From assembly GCA_001701165.1 (NCBI GenBank), contig DAAP01000049.1, forward strand, positions 1 to 28,256: a stretch of 28,256 nucleotides of DNA, written 5' to 3'. The stretch comes from Bacteroidales bacterium H4 (lineage in GTDB: Bacteria; Bacteroidota; Bacteroidia; Bacteroidales; Muribaculaceae). Below, piece after piece: positions 16,127 through 24,491 of the stretch (the first letter of the stretch is position 1; every line of letters starts with the position of its first letter). The notes below the pieces were generated by a model. The model was given only the letters and a program-made list of their open reading frames with translations, ran no database searches and was not told the origin of the DNA. A program made the position numbers and the translations under genes.

Positions 16127-17582
16127 ATCGGACACGGTGCTGCGCACCCTTGACTGGTCAACAGTTATCATATATCTGATAATGGTTCTCGCCGGCGTCA
16201 TAAGCATATATGCCGCCAGCTACGACTACGATGACGCGGCAATATTATCCTTTGATGAATTCTCGGGTAAACAGGCACTATGGGTAGGCCTTGGACTTTG
16301 CATCGCCGGCGTAATAATGCTCATCGAAGTGCGAATGTTCGAAACCTATGCCTACCCGATATATGTACTGACATTATTGCTGTTACTGGTCACGCCATTT
16401 CTGGCGCCGGATATCAAAGGGTCACGCTCGTGGCTTGTGCTGGGTCCCATGAGCCTGCAACCTGCCGAATTTGCCAAATTTGCCACAGCTTTGGCCTTGG
16501 CTAAGCTCTTCAGCGGCTATAATTTCCTACTCAACGCCAAAATGAGCAACTATGTGCGTGCAATCACCATTATCATACTGCCGGTGATACTGATATTGGC
16601 TCAAAAGGAAACAGGATCGGCGCTGACTTTCATGGCACTATTCTTTGTCTTGTATCGCGAGGGCATGAGCGGCATCATACTCTTTGCAGCGGCTATGGCC
16701 GTGATAATCTTTGTAGTGGCAGTCAAATTCACCGAAGACACAATACTGGGTATCACTACCGGACAATTTTGGATTTTTGTACTGGTAGCAATAGCCCTTG
16801 CGATAATGATGTTTATATACTGTCGCCGTTGGGAAGTAGCACGCAACGTGCTGCTATGGCTTAGCGGCTACGGTATTGTATTGTGGCTCTTAGCCTCTTT
16901 CACCGACATTCAGATGCCGGGATTGACCCTGATGCTGATTATGCTGGCCGTACCCTGCATCTACCTCACAATTATGTCTATACGCGGAGGAGTACGCTCG
17001 CGCAAACTGCTGATACCTGTGGCCGCCGTCATCACCTCGGTATGCTTTATGTTCAGCGTACACGCCGCTTTCAATCAATTACAGCCTCACCAGCAGCTGC
17101 GCATCAAGGTTGTTCTCGGCATCGAGGAAGACCTGCGCGGCGCCGGATACAACGTCAACCAGTCAAAAATAGCCATCGGCAGCGGTGGATTTGCAGGCAA
17201 AGGCTTTCTGGAAGGCACACAAACCAAATTGAAATATGTACCCGAGCAGCATACCGACTTCATATTCTGCACCATAGGCGAAGAAGAAGGCTTCTGGGGC
17301 ACCATGCTGGTCATGGCACTGTTCGTAGCTTTGATACTGCGTATACTGGCTATTGCCGAGCGTCAGCCCACCACATTTGGACGTGTCTATGGCTATTGCG
17401 TCGCTTCATACCTCATATTCCATTTCTGCATCAACATTGGAATGGTTATCGGGCTATGCCCGGTCATCGGCATTCCCTTACCATTCTTCAGCTACGGCGG
17501 GTCTTCGCTCTGGGGCTTCACTATACTATTGTTTATCCTGCTGCGCATCGATGCGAGCCGTCGCGAAGTCCTGTCATACTGA
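16107..17582 (+). CDS. rodA: SEDS peptidoglycan glycosyltransferase RodA
   Basis: SEDS-family polymerase that makes glycan strands from lipid II with PBP2. 491 residues with about ten or more membrane helices. Family signatures include KGSRSWLVLGPMSLQPAEFAKF (split here: KGSRSWLVLGP then LQPAEFAK, about 109-130), the AQKETGSALTF stretch that carries an acidic-residue site near the catalytic region, AIGSGGFAGKGFLEGTQ, VPEQHTDFIFCTIGEEEGF, and GIPLPFFSYGGSS near the end. It overlaps mrdA by 20 nt and ends the elongasome group. A longer central loop region between helices is common in Bacteroidota RodA. Confidence 0.96.
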   Translation: MLTRRNESDTVLRTLDWSTVIIYLIMVLAGVISIYAASYDYDDAAILSFDEFSGKQALWVGLGLCIAGVIMLIEVRMFETYAYPIYVLTLLLLLVTPFLAPDIKGSRSWLVLGPMSLQPAEFAKFATALALAKLFSGYNFLLNAKMSNYVRAITIIILPVILILAQKETGSALTFMALFFVLYREGMSGIILFAAAMAVIIFVVAVKFTEDTILGITTGQFWIFVLVAIALAIMMFIYCRRWEVARNVLLWLSGYGIVLWLLASFTDIQMPGLTLMLIMLAVPCIYLTIMSIRGGVRSRKLLIPVAAVITSVCFMFSVHAAFNQLQPHQQLRIKVVLGIEEDLRGAGYNVNQSKIAIGSGGFAGKGFLEGTQTKLKYVPEQHTDFIFCTIGEEEGFWGTMLVMALFVALILRILAIAERQPTTFGRVYGYCVASYLIFHFCINIGMVIGLCPVIGIPLPFFSYGGSSLWGFTILLFILLRIDASRREVLSY

Positions 17583-17738
17583 TACCGGCCTATCGCTGTC
17601 GCACTTATTGTCTATAGCGGTCGTTATTAAAAACCGACAAGCAACCTTACAGCAGCCACATACGACACTTTGCAGCAAAAAACATAGTATACAAGCCAAA
17701 CAAGCGTGTATAGGCCACGTCATTTAGCCAATTTTTTG

Positions 17739-17746
17739 TATATTTG
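17739..17746 (+). promoter_or_regulatory. Putative -7 box four nucleotides before a start codon
   Basis: TATATTTG matches TAnnTTTG exactly and ends 4 nt before the ATG at 17751. With normal spacing the transcript would begin at or within a few bases of the ATG, which would make the mRNA leaderless or nearly so. The -33 region shows no perfect TTTG. Confidence 0.5.
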
Positions 17747-17750
17747 CGCT

Positions 17751-19289
17751 ATGATACCTACTACAATATTCAGACGCGCTGTTGTAGTCTGCGGACTTGC
17801 AGCAGCACTGTCATCGTGGGCTGCCCCCATAGACATACACTACGGCGCCGCCGCCAATATGCAGACATCTTCGGGCGCCTTCGCACCTTACATGATAGCG
17901 TCCTGGAACTACGGTCGCACCTCGGCCAAAAATGCAGCGACAGCCGATGTATGGGCACATAAGAACCTCGACCTTTCGCGCCGCTTTGACTGGGCCGCCG
18001 GAGTGGAAGTACTGGCAGGTTATTCGCACAAGCAGTCATACGACCGCTACGATGCCGCCGCCAATACCTGGGGCACACATCACAACGGCGCCGCCGCTAT
18101 ATGGCTTCAACAGTTGTACGCATCCGTCAAATACCGCGGCGTATTTCTCGCTGTCGGGATGCAGGAGCAGGCCGGCATATTGTTGGACAACGACTTGTCC
18201 TCCGGCGACCTGGTGCAGAGTAACAACGCGCGCCCCATACCGCAAGTACGCACCGGTTTTGTCGATTTCCAAAACATCCCATTCACAAAAGGATGGGTGC
18301 AAATCGAAGGACAAATTACATACGGAAAATTTGCCCATAACGACTGGTTGCGCGCCCAATACTACATGTGGAACAGCCACCTGACTACCGGCGAATTATA
18401 CACCTACAAGCGTGTATATTTCCGCACCAAGCCCTCCATGCCGCTATCGGTAACCATAGGCGCCCAATGTGCGGGACACTTCGGCGGCGTCACTCGCTTT
18501 TACCGCGAAGGTAAGATAGTCTCGGAAGTCAAAAACCGTTCAGACGCCAAGGCTTTTTGGGAAATGCTTGTCCCCGGACGCGGCAACGGCGACGGATGGG
18601 TCGAAGGCAGCAGCCTCGGCTCTTGGGATTTCAACGCTCGATACCGCTTTGCCGGCGGGCAGGAACTTTCCGGCTATTTCCAGTGGTTATGGGAAGACGG
18701 CTCGTCTATGGCCAAGCGAAACAAGTGGGACGGATTGTGGGGCATCCGCTGGCACAATCCGCAAGGCAAATGGCTACACACCGCCGTGGTCGAGTACATA
18801 GATATGCGTGACCAAAGCGGCCCCATACACTGGGCTCCGAATGACCGCCCCGGCACTACCATCACTTCCGAAGCATCGGGCGCCGATGACTATTACAACA
18901 ATTCATCCTTTAACGCCCATCACAATTACGGCATGGCCATAGGCTCGCCCTTCACTGTTGCTCCGCTATACAATCGCGATGGCTACCCTCAATTTCTGCA
19001 CACACGCACCAGCGGATTCCATGCAGCCGCAACCGGCAGCATCGCGTCAACCTCACTGGACTGGACAATCAAACTGTCGTGGGCTCAAGCTCGCGGCAAC
19101 GGACGACTGAACACGCCCAAGCAACTGCACGACACCTCGGCAATGGTGCGTCTTGATTGGGATGCCTCCAAGGTTTGTCCCGGACTGAGCATCGCTGCCA
19201 CCGCAGCCTTCGATGCCGGAGACCTGCGCGGCGACAATTTCGGCGCTTTAGTCACTATCGCATACCGCGGCCTCCTTTCCTTCAAATAA
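17751..19289 (+). CDS. Wzi-like capsule-assembly outer membrane protein
   Basis: 512 residues with a signal peptide (about 1-24, ending SSWAA). The mature part looks like an 18-stranded-type beta-barrel and matches what I know of the Bacteroidota 'capsule assembly Wzi' family: NARPIPQVRTGFVDFQNIPF and later DDYYNNSSFNAHHNYGMAIG followed by GSPF. Wzi of E. coli is an outer membrane lectin that attaches capsule to the surface; the Bacteroidota members are distant and untested, so that role is inference. I start at the ATG at 17751 because it opens the signal peptide; 15 more upstream codons are open but precede the predicted transcription start. It heads a run of same-strand genes including three for sugar biosynthesis. 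Confidence 0.75.
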   Translation: MIPTTIFRRAVVVCGLAAALSSWAAPIDIHYGAAANMQTSSGAFAPYMIASWNYGRTSAKNAATADVWAHKNLDLSRRFDWAAGVEVLAGYSHKQSYDRYDAAANTWGTHHNGAAAIWLQQLYASVKYRGVFLAVGMQEQAGILLDNDLSSGDLVQSNNARPIPQVRTGFVDFQNIPFTKGWVQIEGQITYGKFAHNDWLRAQYYMWNSHLTTGELYTYKRVYFRTKPSMPLSVTIGAQCAGHFGGVTRFYREGKIVSEVKNRSDAKAFWEMLVPGRGNGDGWVEGSSLGSWDFNARYRFAGGQELSGYFQWLWEDGSSMAKRNKWDGLWGIRWHNPQGKWLHTAVVEYIDMRDQSGPIHWAPNDRPGTTITSEASGADDYYNNSSFNAHHNYGMAIGSPFTVAPLYNRDGYPQFLHTRTSGFHAAATGSIASTSLDWTIKLSWAQARGNGRLNTPKQLHDTSAMVRLDWDASKVCPGLSIAATAAFDAGDLRGDNFGALVTIAYRGLLSFK

Positions 19290-19308
19290 CACGTACACTT
19301 CACACAAC

Positions 19309-19782
19309 ATGGCATATAAACACCTAAACACCATACTCGGTACAATTGCGCTGCTTCTGGCCGCCATTACATCCGGATGCGTCACCAACAACGGCGACAT
19401 CGGCAATCTCTACGGCATTTGGCGACTGGACAAATTGGTAGTGGACGGCACGGATATAGCTCAACCCGAAGCAGACGGAAGCTACACATCATGGCAGTTC
19501 CAAAACAACATCATTGAAATACTGCGTACAACACCTCGTCACGACAGAATTGCTCATAATGGTACATGGACCCGCCCATCGGACAAGACTATATCCTTTG
19601 ACTTCACGCACGGAGACAACACCTACGCCCCGGGTACAGACCTATACCGAGCACCCGAATGGATTTCGTTTCCCGAAGGCAAGAGCACTTTCGATGTCAT
19701 CACCGATGACGGCAAGCGGCTGGTGCTGCAATATACCGAAGCCGGCCATTCGGTACGCTACACCCTCGTCAAAGATTGGTAA
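19309..19782 (+). CDS. Small lipocalin-like lipoprotein
   Basis: 157 residues. The N-terminal hydrophobic segment ends in ITSGC (Cys at residue 24), a plausible though imperfect lipobox, followed by VTNNGDIGN, so it is probably a lipoprotein. The body starts with LYGIWRLDKLVVDGTDI and continues with predicted beta strands to VRYTLVKDW, a pattern of Bacteroidota lipocalin-like domains (G-W-x-L at the first strand). No enzymatic motif. It is 19 nt downstream of the Wzi-like gene and 84 nt upstream of legB, so it probably belongs to the same transcript and may work at the outer membrane with the barrel protein. Confidence 0.7.
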   Translation: MAYKHLNTILGTIALLLAAITSGCVTNNGDIGNLYGIWRLDKLVVDGTDIAQPEADGSYTSWQFQNNIIEILRTTPRHDRIAHNGTWTRPSDKTISFDFTHGDNTYAPGTDLYRAPEWISFPEGKSTFDVITDDGKRLVLQYTEAGHSVRYTLVKDW

Positions 19783-19866
19783 AGCCCGAAAGATGGCATA
19801 AGCATCGCTACACAAAGTGCCACATTCAACCGAACATCATACACATAGAAAAATATATCCAACAAC

Positions 19867-20859
19867 ATGATAAATAAAGATAAGACCGTACTGGTCACCG
19901 GAGCGGACGGATTTATAGGCTCGCATCTGGTCGAGCTACTGTTGGCACACGGCTATCGCGTGCGCGCACTATCGCAATACAACAGCTTCAACTACTGGGG
20001 CTGGCTTGAAGACATCGCTCAAAACGACCGCCTCGAAGTGGTATGCGGCGATGTGCGCGACCCCAACTACTGTCGCGAAATAGCACGCGACTGCGGCACG
20101 GTGTTTCATCTTGCGGCGCTCATAGCCATTCCATACAGCTACGTTGCACCCGACAGCTACGTCGACACCAACATCCGCGGCACTCTCAATATGTGTCAGG
20201 CGGCACGCGATGCTCAGTGCGACCGCATCATCGTCACCTCCACCAGCGAGGTCTACGGTACCGCACAATACGTCCCAATAGACGAAAAACACCCTCGGCA
20301 ACCCCAGTCCCCATATTCTGCTACAAAAATAGGCGCTGATGCCATCGCCACAAGTTTCTACAATGCATTCGGACTACCGGTGGTCATTGCACGACCCTTC
20401 AACACCTACGGGCCGCGCCAAAGCGCTCGCGCCATCATTCCGACAATTATCGGACAAATAGCCTCGGGCAAACGCGACATCATCGTTGGAGACCTGTCCC
20501 CTACTCGCGATTTCAATTTCGTAGGCGATACCGTGCGCGGATTTCTCGCTTTGGCTCAGGCCGAAGGCATAGAAGGACGAGACATCAACATCGCATCAGG
20601 CACAGAAATATCCATGCGTCAGACGCTTGACACAATAGCCACGCTCATGAACGCCGAAGTGACTTTCGTGACCGACCCGGCACGCCTGCGTCCGGCCAAC
20701 AGCGAGGTGTTCCGCCTTTGCGGCGACAACTCACTTATAACAACGCTAACCGATTGGCATCCACGCTGGTCGCTCGAAGACGGACTACGTGCAACCATCG
20801 ACTGGTTTGTACGTCCGGAAAACTTGGCCAAATACAAGACTGACATCTATAACCGATGA
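19867..20859 (+). CDS. legB: LegB-type nucleotide-sugar 4,6-dehydratase
   Basis: Soluble extended SDR enzyme, 330 residues. The NAD motif is TGADGFIGSH (11-20); the active site has TSTSEVYG (124-131) and the YxxxK pair Y150/K154 in SPYSATK. The segment QYNSFNYWGWLEDI (37-50) is the feature I associate with LegB, the enzyme that in Campylobacter legionaminic-acid synthesis dehydrates GDP-GlcNAc to the 4-keto-6-deoxy sugar. The assignment to LegB rather than to a generic dehydratase rests on this motif and on the neuB-like gene nearby. Its stop overlaps the start of the next gene by 4 nt (ATGA), so translation is coupled. Substrate nucleotide (GDP or UDP) cannot be read from sequence. Confidence 0.8.
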   Translation: MINKDKTVLVTGADGFIGSHLVELLLAHGYRVRALSQYNSFNYWGWLEDIAQNDRLEVVCGDVRDPNYCREIARDCGTVFHLAALIAIPYSYVAPDSYVDTNIRGTLNMCQAARDAQCDRIIVTSTSEVYGTAQYVPIDEKHPRQPQSPYSATKIGADAIATSFYNAFGLPVVIARPFNTYGPRQSARAIIPTIIGQIASGKRDIIVGDLSPTRDFNFVGDTVRGFLALAQAEGIEGRDINIASGTEISMRQTLDTIATLMNAEVTFVTDPARLRPANSEVFRLCGDNSLITTLTDWHPRWSLEDGLRATIDWFVRPENLAKYKTDIYNR

Positions 20860-21518
20860 ACGATAACAGCTGCAAAAAAAACAATTTCAAGGCGGACAAA
20901 ATAATACTTATCGGCGGCGGCGGCCATGCCCGTTCAGTCGCAGACGTAATCGGCATCGAACACATCGCCGGATACGTTTCACCACAGCCGGCCGAGGCCA
21001 TGAAAACCATACCATGGCTGGGTGACGACGACACATTCGTCACTGAAACTCATGCCACAAACGCCATTCCATCGGTACACATCACACTTATTAGCGGACG
21101 CAGTGGCAACATGTATCCCCGACGCGCATTACTATCACGCTACGCCGGATTTAGGCACCCGGCAGTAATAGCCGCAGATGCCACCATATCATCCACAGCA
21201 CATGTCGCGGATGGATGCGCGGTGATGCATCGCGCCTATATCGGGCCGGAAGCCAATATCGGCAACTTCTCGGTAATCAACACCGGAGCAATTATCGAAC
21301 ACGATGTACGCATCGGCACAAATACTTTTGTAGGTCCGGGAGCAATCATATGCGGCGGCGTCACAATCGGCGATGACTGCTATATCGGTGCCGGAGCAAA
21401 AATCCGTAACAATTCCTCCATCACATCCGGGACAACTATCGGAATGGGCGCAGTCGTCACAAAGGACATCAGCCACGAAGGCACCTATACCGGATGTCCC
21501 GCCAAAAAGGTGCAGTAA
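20856..21518 (+). CDS. NeuD/PglD-type sugar O/N-acetyltransferase
   Basis: 220 residues. The N-terminal domain has IILIGGGGHARSVADVI (16-32), the signature of the PglD/NeuD N-terminal sugar-binding domain. From about 105 the sequence forms hexapeptide repeats of a left-handed beta-helix (TISSTAHVADGCAVMH and onward), with His149 in GAIIEHDVRIG at the position of the catalytic His of PglD. Members acetylate the 4-amino group of UDP-sugars (PglD, LegH) or O-acetylate sialic acids (NeuD). Because legB precedes it and a nonulosonate synthase follows, a LegH-like or NeuD-like role is likely; which one cannot be decided. It overlaps legB by 4 nt. Confidence 0.85.
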   Translation: MNDNSCKKNNFKADKIILIGGGGHARSVADVIGIEHIAGYVSPQPAEAMKTIPWLGDDDTFVTETHATNAIPSVHITLISGRSGNMYPRRALLSRYAGFRHPAVIAADATISSTAHVADGCAVMHRAYIGPEANIGNFSVINTGAIIEHDVRIGTNTFVGPGAIICGGVTIGDDCYIGAGAKIRNNSSITSGTTIGMGAVVTKDISHEGTYTGCPAKKVQ

Positions 21519-21541
21519 ACCCTAACAACACCATCACGCCT

Positions 21542-22552
21542 ATGCACACCATCATAATCGCAGAAGCCGGCGTCAACCATAACGGCGACATACAAACAGC
21601 CATACGCCTGATAGACGCAGCGGCTGAAGCCGGGGCAGACTATGTCAAGTTCCAAACATTCAAAGCCGAGGAACTTGTCATAGAATCAGCGCCACGCGCT
21701 CAATATCAAGCCCAAGCGTGCCCAGAACCCATTGACAATAGCCAGCTTTCTATGCTCAAAAAGCTCGAATTAACGTTCGAAAACTTTGCTGAACTTGCCG
21801 AGTACTGCAACAAACGCAATATCGGGTTCATGAGCACACCTTTCGATTTGACCTCCATCAAATTCCTTGCATCTCTGGGCATGGACTACTGGAAAATTCC
21901 TTCGGGCGAAATCACTGACCTGCCTTACCTGCGGGCTATCGCCGCCCGGCATGGCAAAGTGATAATGTCTACCGGCATGTCTTCTATGGCCGAAGTCGAA
22001 GCAGCCCTCAATGTACTCGAAGCCTCCGGGAAGTCGCGCCGCGACATCATCTTGCTGCACTGCACCACCCAGTACCCGGCACCATTAGAAAGCGTCAACC
22101 TGCGTGCCATGGACACTCTGGCCACTCTGGGATGCGCCGCCGTAGGATACAGCGACCACACACGCGGCATCACCGTACCAATAGCCGCTGCCGCACGCGG
22201 AGCACACGTCATCGAAAAGCACTTCACCCTAAGCCGACAAATGGAAGGCCCGGACCACAAGGCGTCACTTGAGCCGTCCGAATTGACCGATATGGTTCGC
22301 GCTATACGGAATGTCGAGACTGCCCTGGGCGCACCGGAGAAAGCCGTCACGGCTGCCGAAAAAGCCAATATTGCCATAGCTCGCCGCAGTATCGTTGCCG
22401 CACGACACATAGTCAAAGGCCATACCATTACTGTCGAGGACATTACCACAAAACGCCCCGGTACAGGATTGTCGCCAATGTTGTGGGACGAAGTAATAGG
22501 ATCCAAAGCTTCACGCGACTACAACACAAACGAATTCATCGAATTAAGCTGA
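21542..22552 (+). CDS. neuB: Nonulosonic acid synthase (NeuB/LegI family)
   Basis: Condenses phosphoenolpyruvate with a 6-carbon amino sugar to give a nine-carbon sialic-acid-like sugar (Neu5Ac from ManNAc, or legionaminic acid from a 2,4-diacetamido sugar). 336 residues from the ATG at 21542, which opens the conserved MHTIIIAEAGVNHNGD; the frame is open 16 codons earlier, overlapping the previous gene, but that part is not family-like. Barrel motifs: KFQTFKAEELV (36-46), MSTPFD (97-102), KIPSGEI (118-124), HCTTQYP (173-179), GYSDHT (202-207), metal-binding H227 in EKHFTL and H239 in GPDHKASL. The C-terminal SAF domain starts near 283 (SIVAARHIVKG). The legB neighbour favours a legionaminic-type substrate. 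Confidence 0.88.
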   Translation: MHTIIIAEAGVNHNGDIQTAIRLIDAAAEAGADYVKFQTFKAEELVIESAPRAQYQAQACPEPIDNSQLSMLKKLELTFENFAELAEYCNKRNIGFMSTPFDLTSIKFLASLGMDYWKIPSGEITDLPYLRAIAARHGKVIMSTGMSSMAEVEAALNVLEASGKSRRDIILLHCTTQYPAPLESVNLRAMDTLATLGCAAVGYSDHTRGITVPIAAAARGAHVIEKHFTLSRQMEGPDHKASLEPSELTDMVRAIRNVETALGAPEKAVTAAEKANIAIARRSIVAARHIVKGHTITVEDITTKRPGTGLSPMLWDEVIGSKASRDYNTNEFIELS

Positions 22553-22629
22553 CATTAAAATAATATCGAGCACAACTTCCATAGCCATTATGGACATTAT
22601 GGCATAACAACTTCCAAATTCAATCAAAA

Positions 22630-24396
22630 TTGGCCATACTCGCACAAATAGACAATATCACCAAAAGCTACGGCGACCGTATGCTCTTGGATTCCATATC
22701 CTTCGGCATCAACGAAGGCGACAAAATAGGCCTGATAGCCAAAAACGGCACAGGCAAGACAACATTGCTGCGCATCATCGCCGGAAAGGAGGAAGCCGAT
22801 AGCGGCACCATAGTCTTCCGCAACGACCTACGCTTAGCCATACTCGAGCAGAATCCCGTATTTGCAGACGACAGCGTCACCGCCGCCAATGCCGCCCCCG
22901 AATTAGGCAACGATGCCTCGGAGACGCACAGCCGATACATACGCCTATTGTCCGGACTGGGCGTCAACGACACATCTGTACCTCTGGCCAAGATGTCCGG
23001 CGGACAACGCAAACGCGTGGCCATGGCACGAGCCATAGCCACCGAGCCCCAGCTTCTGATATTGGACGAACCGACCAACCACTTGGATATCACTGCTATC
23101 GAATGGCTTGAAGCATATCTGGCCAAAGCTCGTATGACGCTGCTGATGGTGACTCACGACCGCTATTTCCTGGACCGAGTGTGCAGCAAAATTATTGAGA
23201 TAGACCGTACACATATATACACTTACGACGGCAATTACGACTACTTCCTGCGCCGACGTGCCGAACGTATCAGCGCCATGTCCGCCGAATTGGACCGCGT
23301 CAACAACCTGCTGCGCAAGGAACAAGATTGGATGTCACGACAACCGCAAGCTCGCGCCGGCAAGGCCAGATACCGCATAGAGCAGTTTTACGATCTCAAG
23401 GAACGCAGCCGTATCAACATCACAGAGCGCAACGTAGACCTCGGAAACGCCTCCAAGGTCTATATCGGCAGCAAAATATTTGAGGCACGACACATCTCCA
23501 AGGCCTTTGGCGACCACGTCATCGTCCGCGACTTCTCCTACGACTTTGCTCGAGGCGAAAAAGTCGGAATTATCGGTGCCAACGGCATCGGCAAATCTAC
23601 CTTTGTAAAAATGCTTTTGGGATTGGTACCGCAAGACAGCGGCGAATGGAACATCGGCGAAACGGTACGCTTCGGCTACTACAGTCAGGATGGATTTGTC
23701 CCGACACCGGGCAAGCGAGTCATCGACGTCATCACCGACATCGCCGATGATATCGAATACGAGGGCGCTCGGCTCAACGCCTCGCAGCTGCTCAAGCGCT
23801 TTCTCTTCGACGTACCGGCCCAACAAAAATATGTCGAAACCCTCAGCGGCGGCGAATTGTGTCGTCTACATCTGGCCTCAGTGCTCATGCGTCAGCCTAA
23901 CTTCTTGATATTGGACGAACCGACCAACGACTTGGATATTGTCACGCTGGGCATTCTCGAGGAATACCTCACCAAGTTCAACGGCTGCGCCATTATCATC
24001 AGTCACGACCGATACTTTCTGGACAACATCGTAGACCACATATTTGTACTCGAAGGCGATGGCATCATCCGCGACTTCCCCGGCAATTACAGCGATTACC
24101 GCACATGGAAAGCCGAGCAAGCATCACAAGCACCTACTCAACGCGTCAAGACACAGAACGTCAAAATCAAGACCCCTCAACGCCGGCGCCGCAGCTTCAA
24201 GGAGCAACGCGAGTTTGAAGCCCTGACCGCCGAGATAGACGCACTCTCCGCCGAACGAGCCTCGCTGGAAGCGGCCTTTGCAGGCAATTCCACGCCGGAT
24301 GCCGACATTGCAGCCATGAGCGCCCGTTACAGCCAAGTCAAAGACCTCCTCGACGAAAAAGAAATGCGCTGGCTCGAGCTTTCCGAAATCGAATAA
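22630..24396 (+). CDS. ABC-F family ATPase (Uup/EttA-like)
   Basis: Soluble duplicated ATPase with no membrane domain; ABC-F proteins act on the ribosome. The first ATPase domain has Walker A GLIAKNGTGKTT (34-45), signature MSGGQRKR (122-129) and LLILDEPTNHLD (142-153). The second has GIIGANGIGKST (313-324), LSGGELCR (405-412) and LILDEPTNDLD (426-436). An arm/linker rich in Arg lies between them (about 205-280), and a basic, then coiled-coil C-terminus (505-588) resembles Uup. The only in-frame start next to the conserved N-terminus is a TTG at 22630, an uncommon choice. Gene is 77 nt after neuB and precedes a strong hairpin. Confidence 0.9.
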   Translation: MAILAQIDNITKSYGDRMLLDSISFGINEGDKIGLIAKNGTGKTTLLRIIAGKEEADSGTIVFRNDLRLAILEQNPVFADDSVTAANAAPELGNDASETHSRYIRLLSGLGVNDTSVPLAKMSGGQRKRVAMARAIATEPQLLILDEPTNHLDITAIEWLEAYLAKARMTLLMVTHDRYFLDRVCSKIIEIDRTHIYTYDGNYDYFLRRRAERISAMSAELDRVNNLLRKEQDWMSRQPQARAGKARYRIEQFYDLKERSRINITERNVDLGNASKVYIGSKIFEARHISKAFGDHVIVRDFSYDFARGEKVGIIGANGIGKSTFVKMLLGLVPQDSGEWNIGETVRFGYYSQDGFVPTPGKRVIDVITDIADDIEYEGARLNASQLLKRFLFDVPAQQKYVETLSGGELCRLHLASVLMRQPNFLILDEPTNDLDIVTLGILEEYLTKFNGCAIIISHDRYFLDNIVDHIFVLEGDGIIRDFPGNYSDYRTWKAEQASQAPTQRVKTQNVKIKTPQRRRRSFKEQREFEALTAEIDALSAERASLEAAFAGNSTPDADIAAMSARYSQVKDLLDEKEMRWLELSEIE

Positions 24397-24414
24397 ACGC
24401 TCTTATCATAAACA

Positions 24415-24451
24415 CAAGGCCGCCGGAACTACGCTTAATCCGGCGGCCTTG
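24415..24451 (+). terminator. Strong hairpin ending the plus-strand unit
   Basis: Arms 24415-24427 and 24439-24451 are perfectly complementary over 13 bp with an 11-nt loop, 18 nt after the ABC-F stop. No long T-run follows, but the position between convergent genes makes termination likely, possibly in both directions. A smaller stem (gcttat 24451-24456, ataagc 24463-24468) lies just beyond. Confidence 0.7.
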
Positions 24452-24491
24452 CTTATGAGTCTATAAGCCTAAAAAACAGGCTTTGGCTATG

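Noticed and set aside
16883..17617. 244-codon plus-strand frame within and beyond rodA
   Set aside because: Out of frame with a highly conserved SEDS protein and rich in His/Arg, as expected of a shadow.
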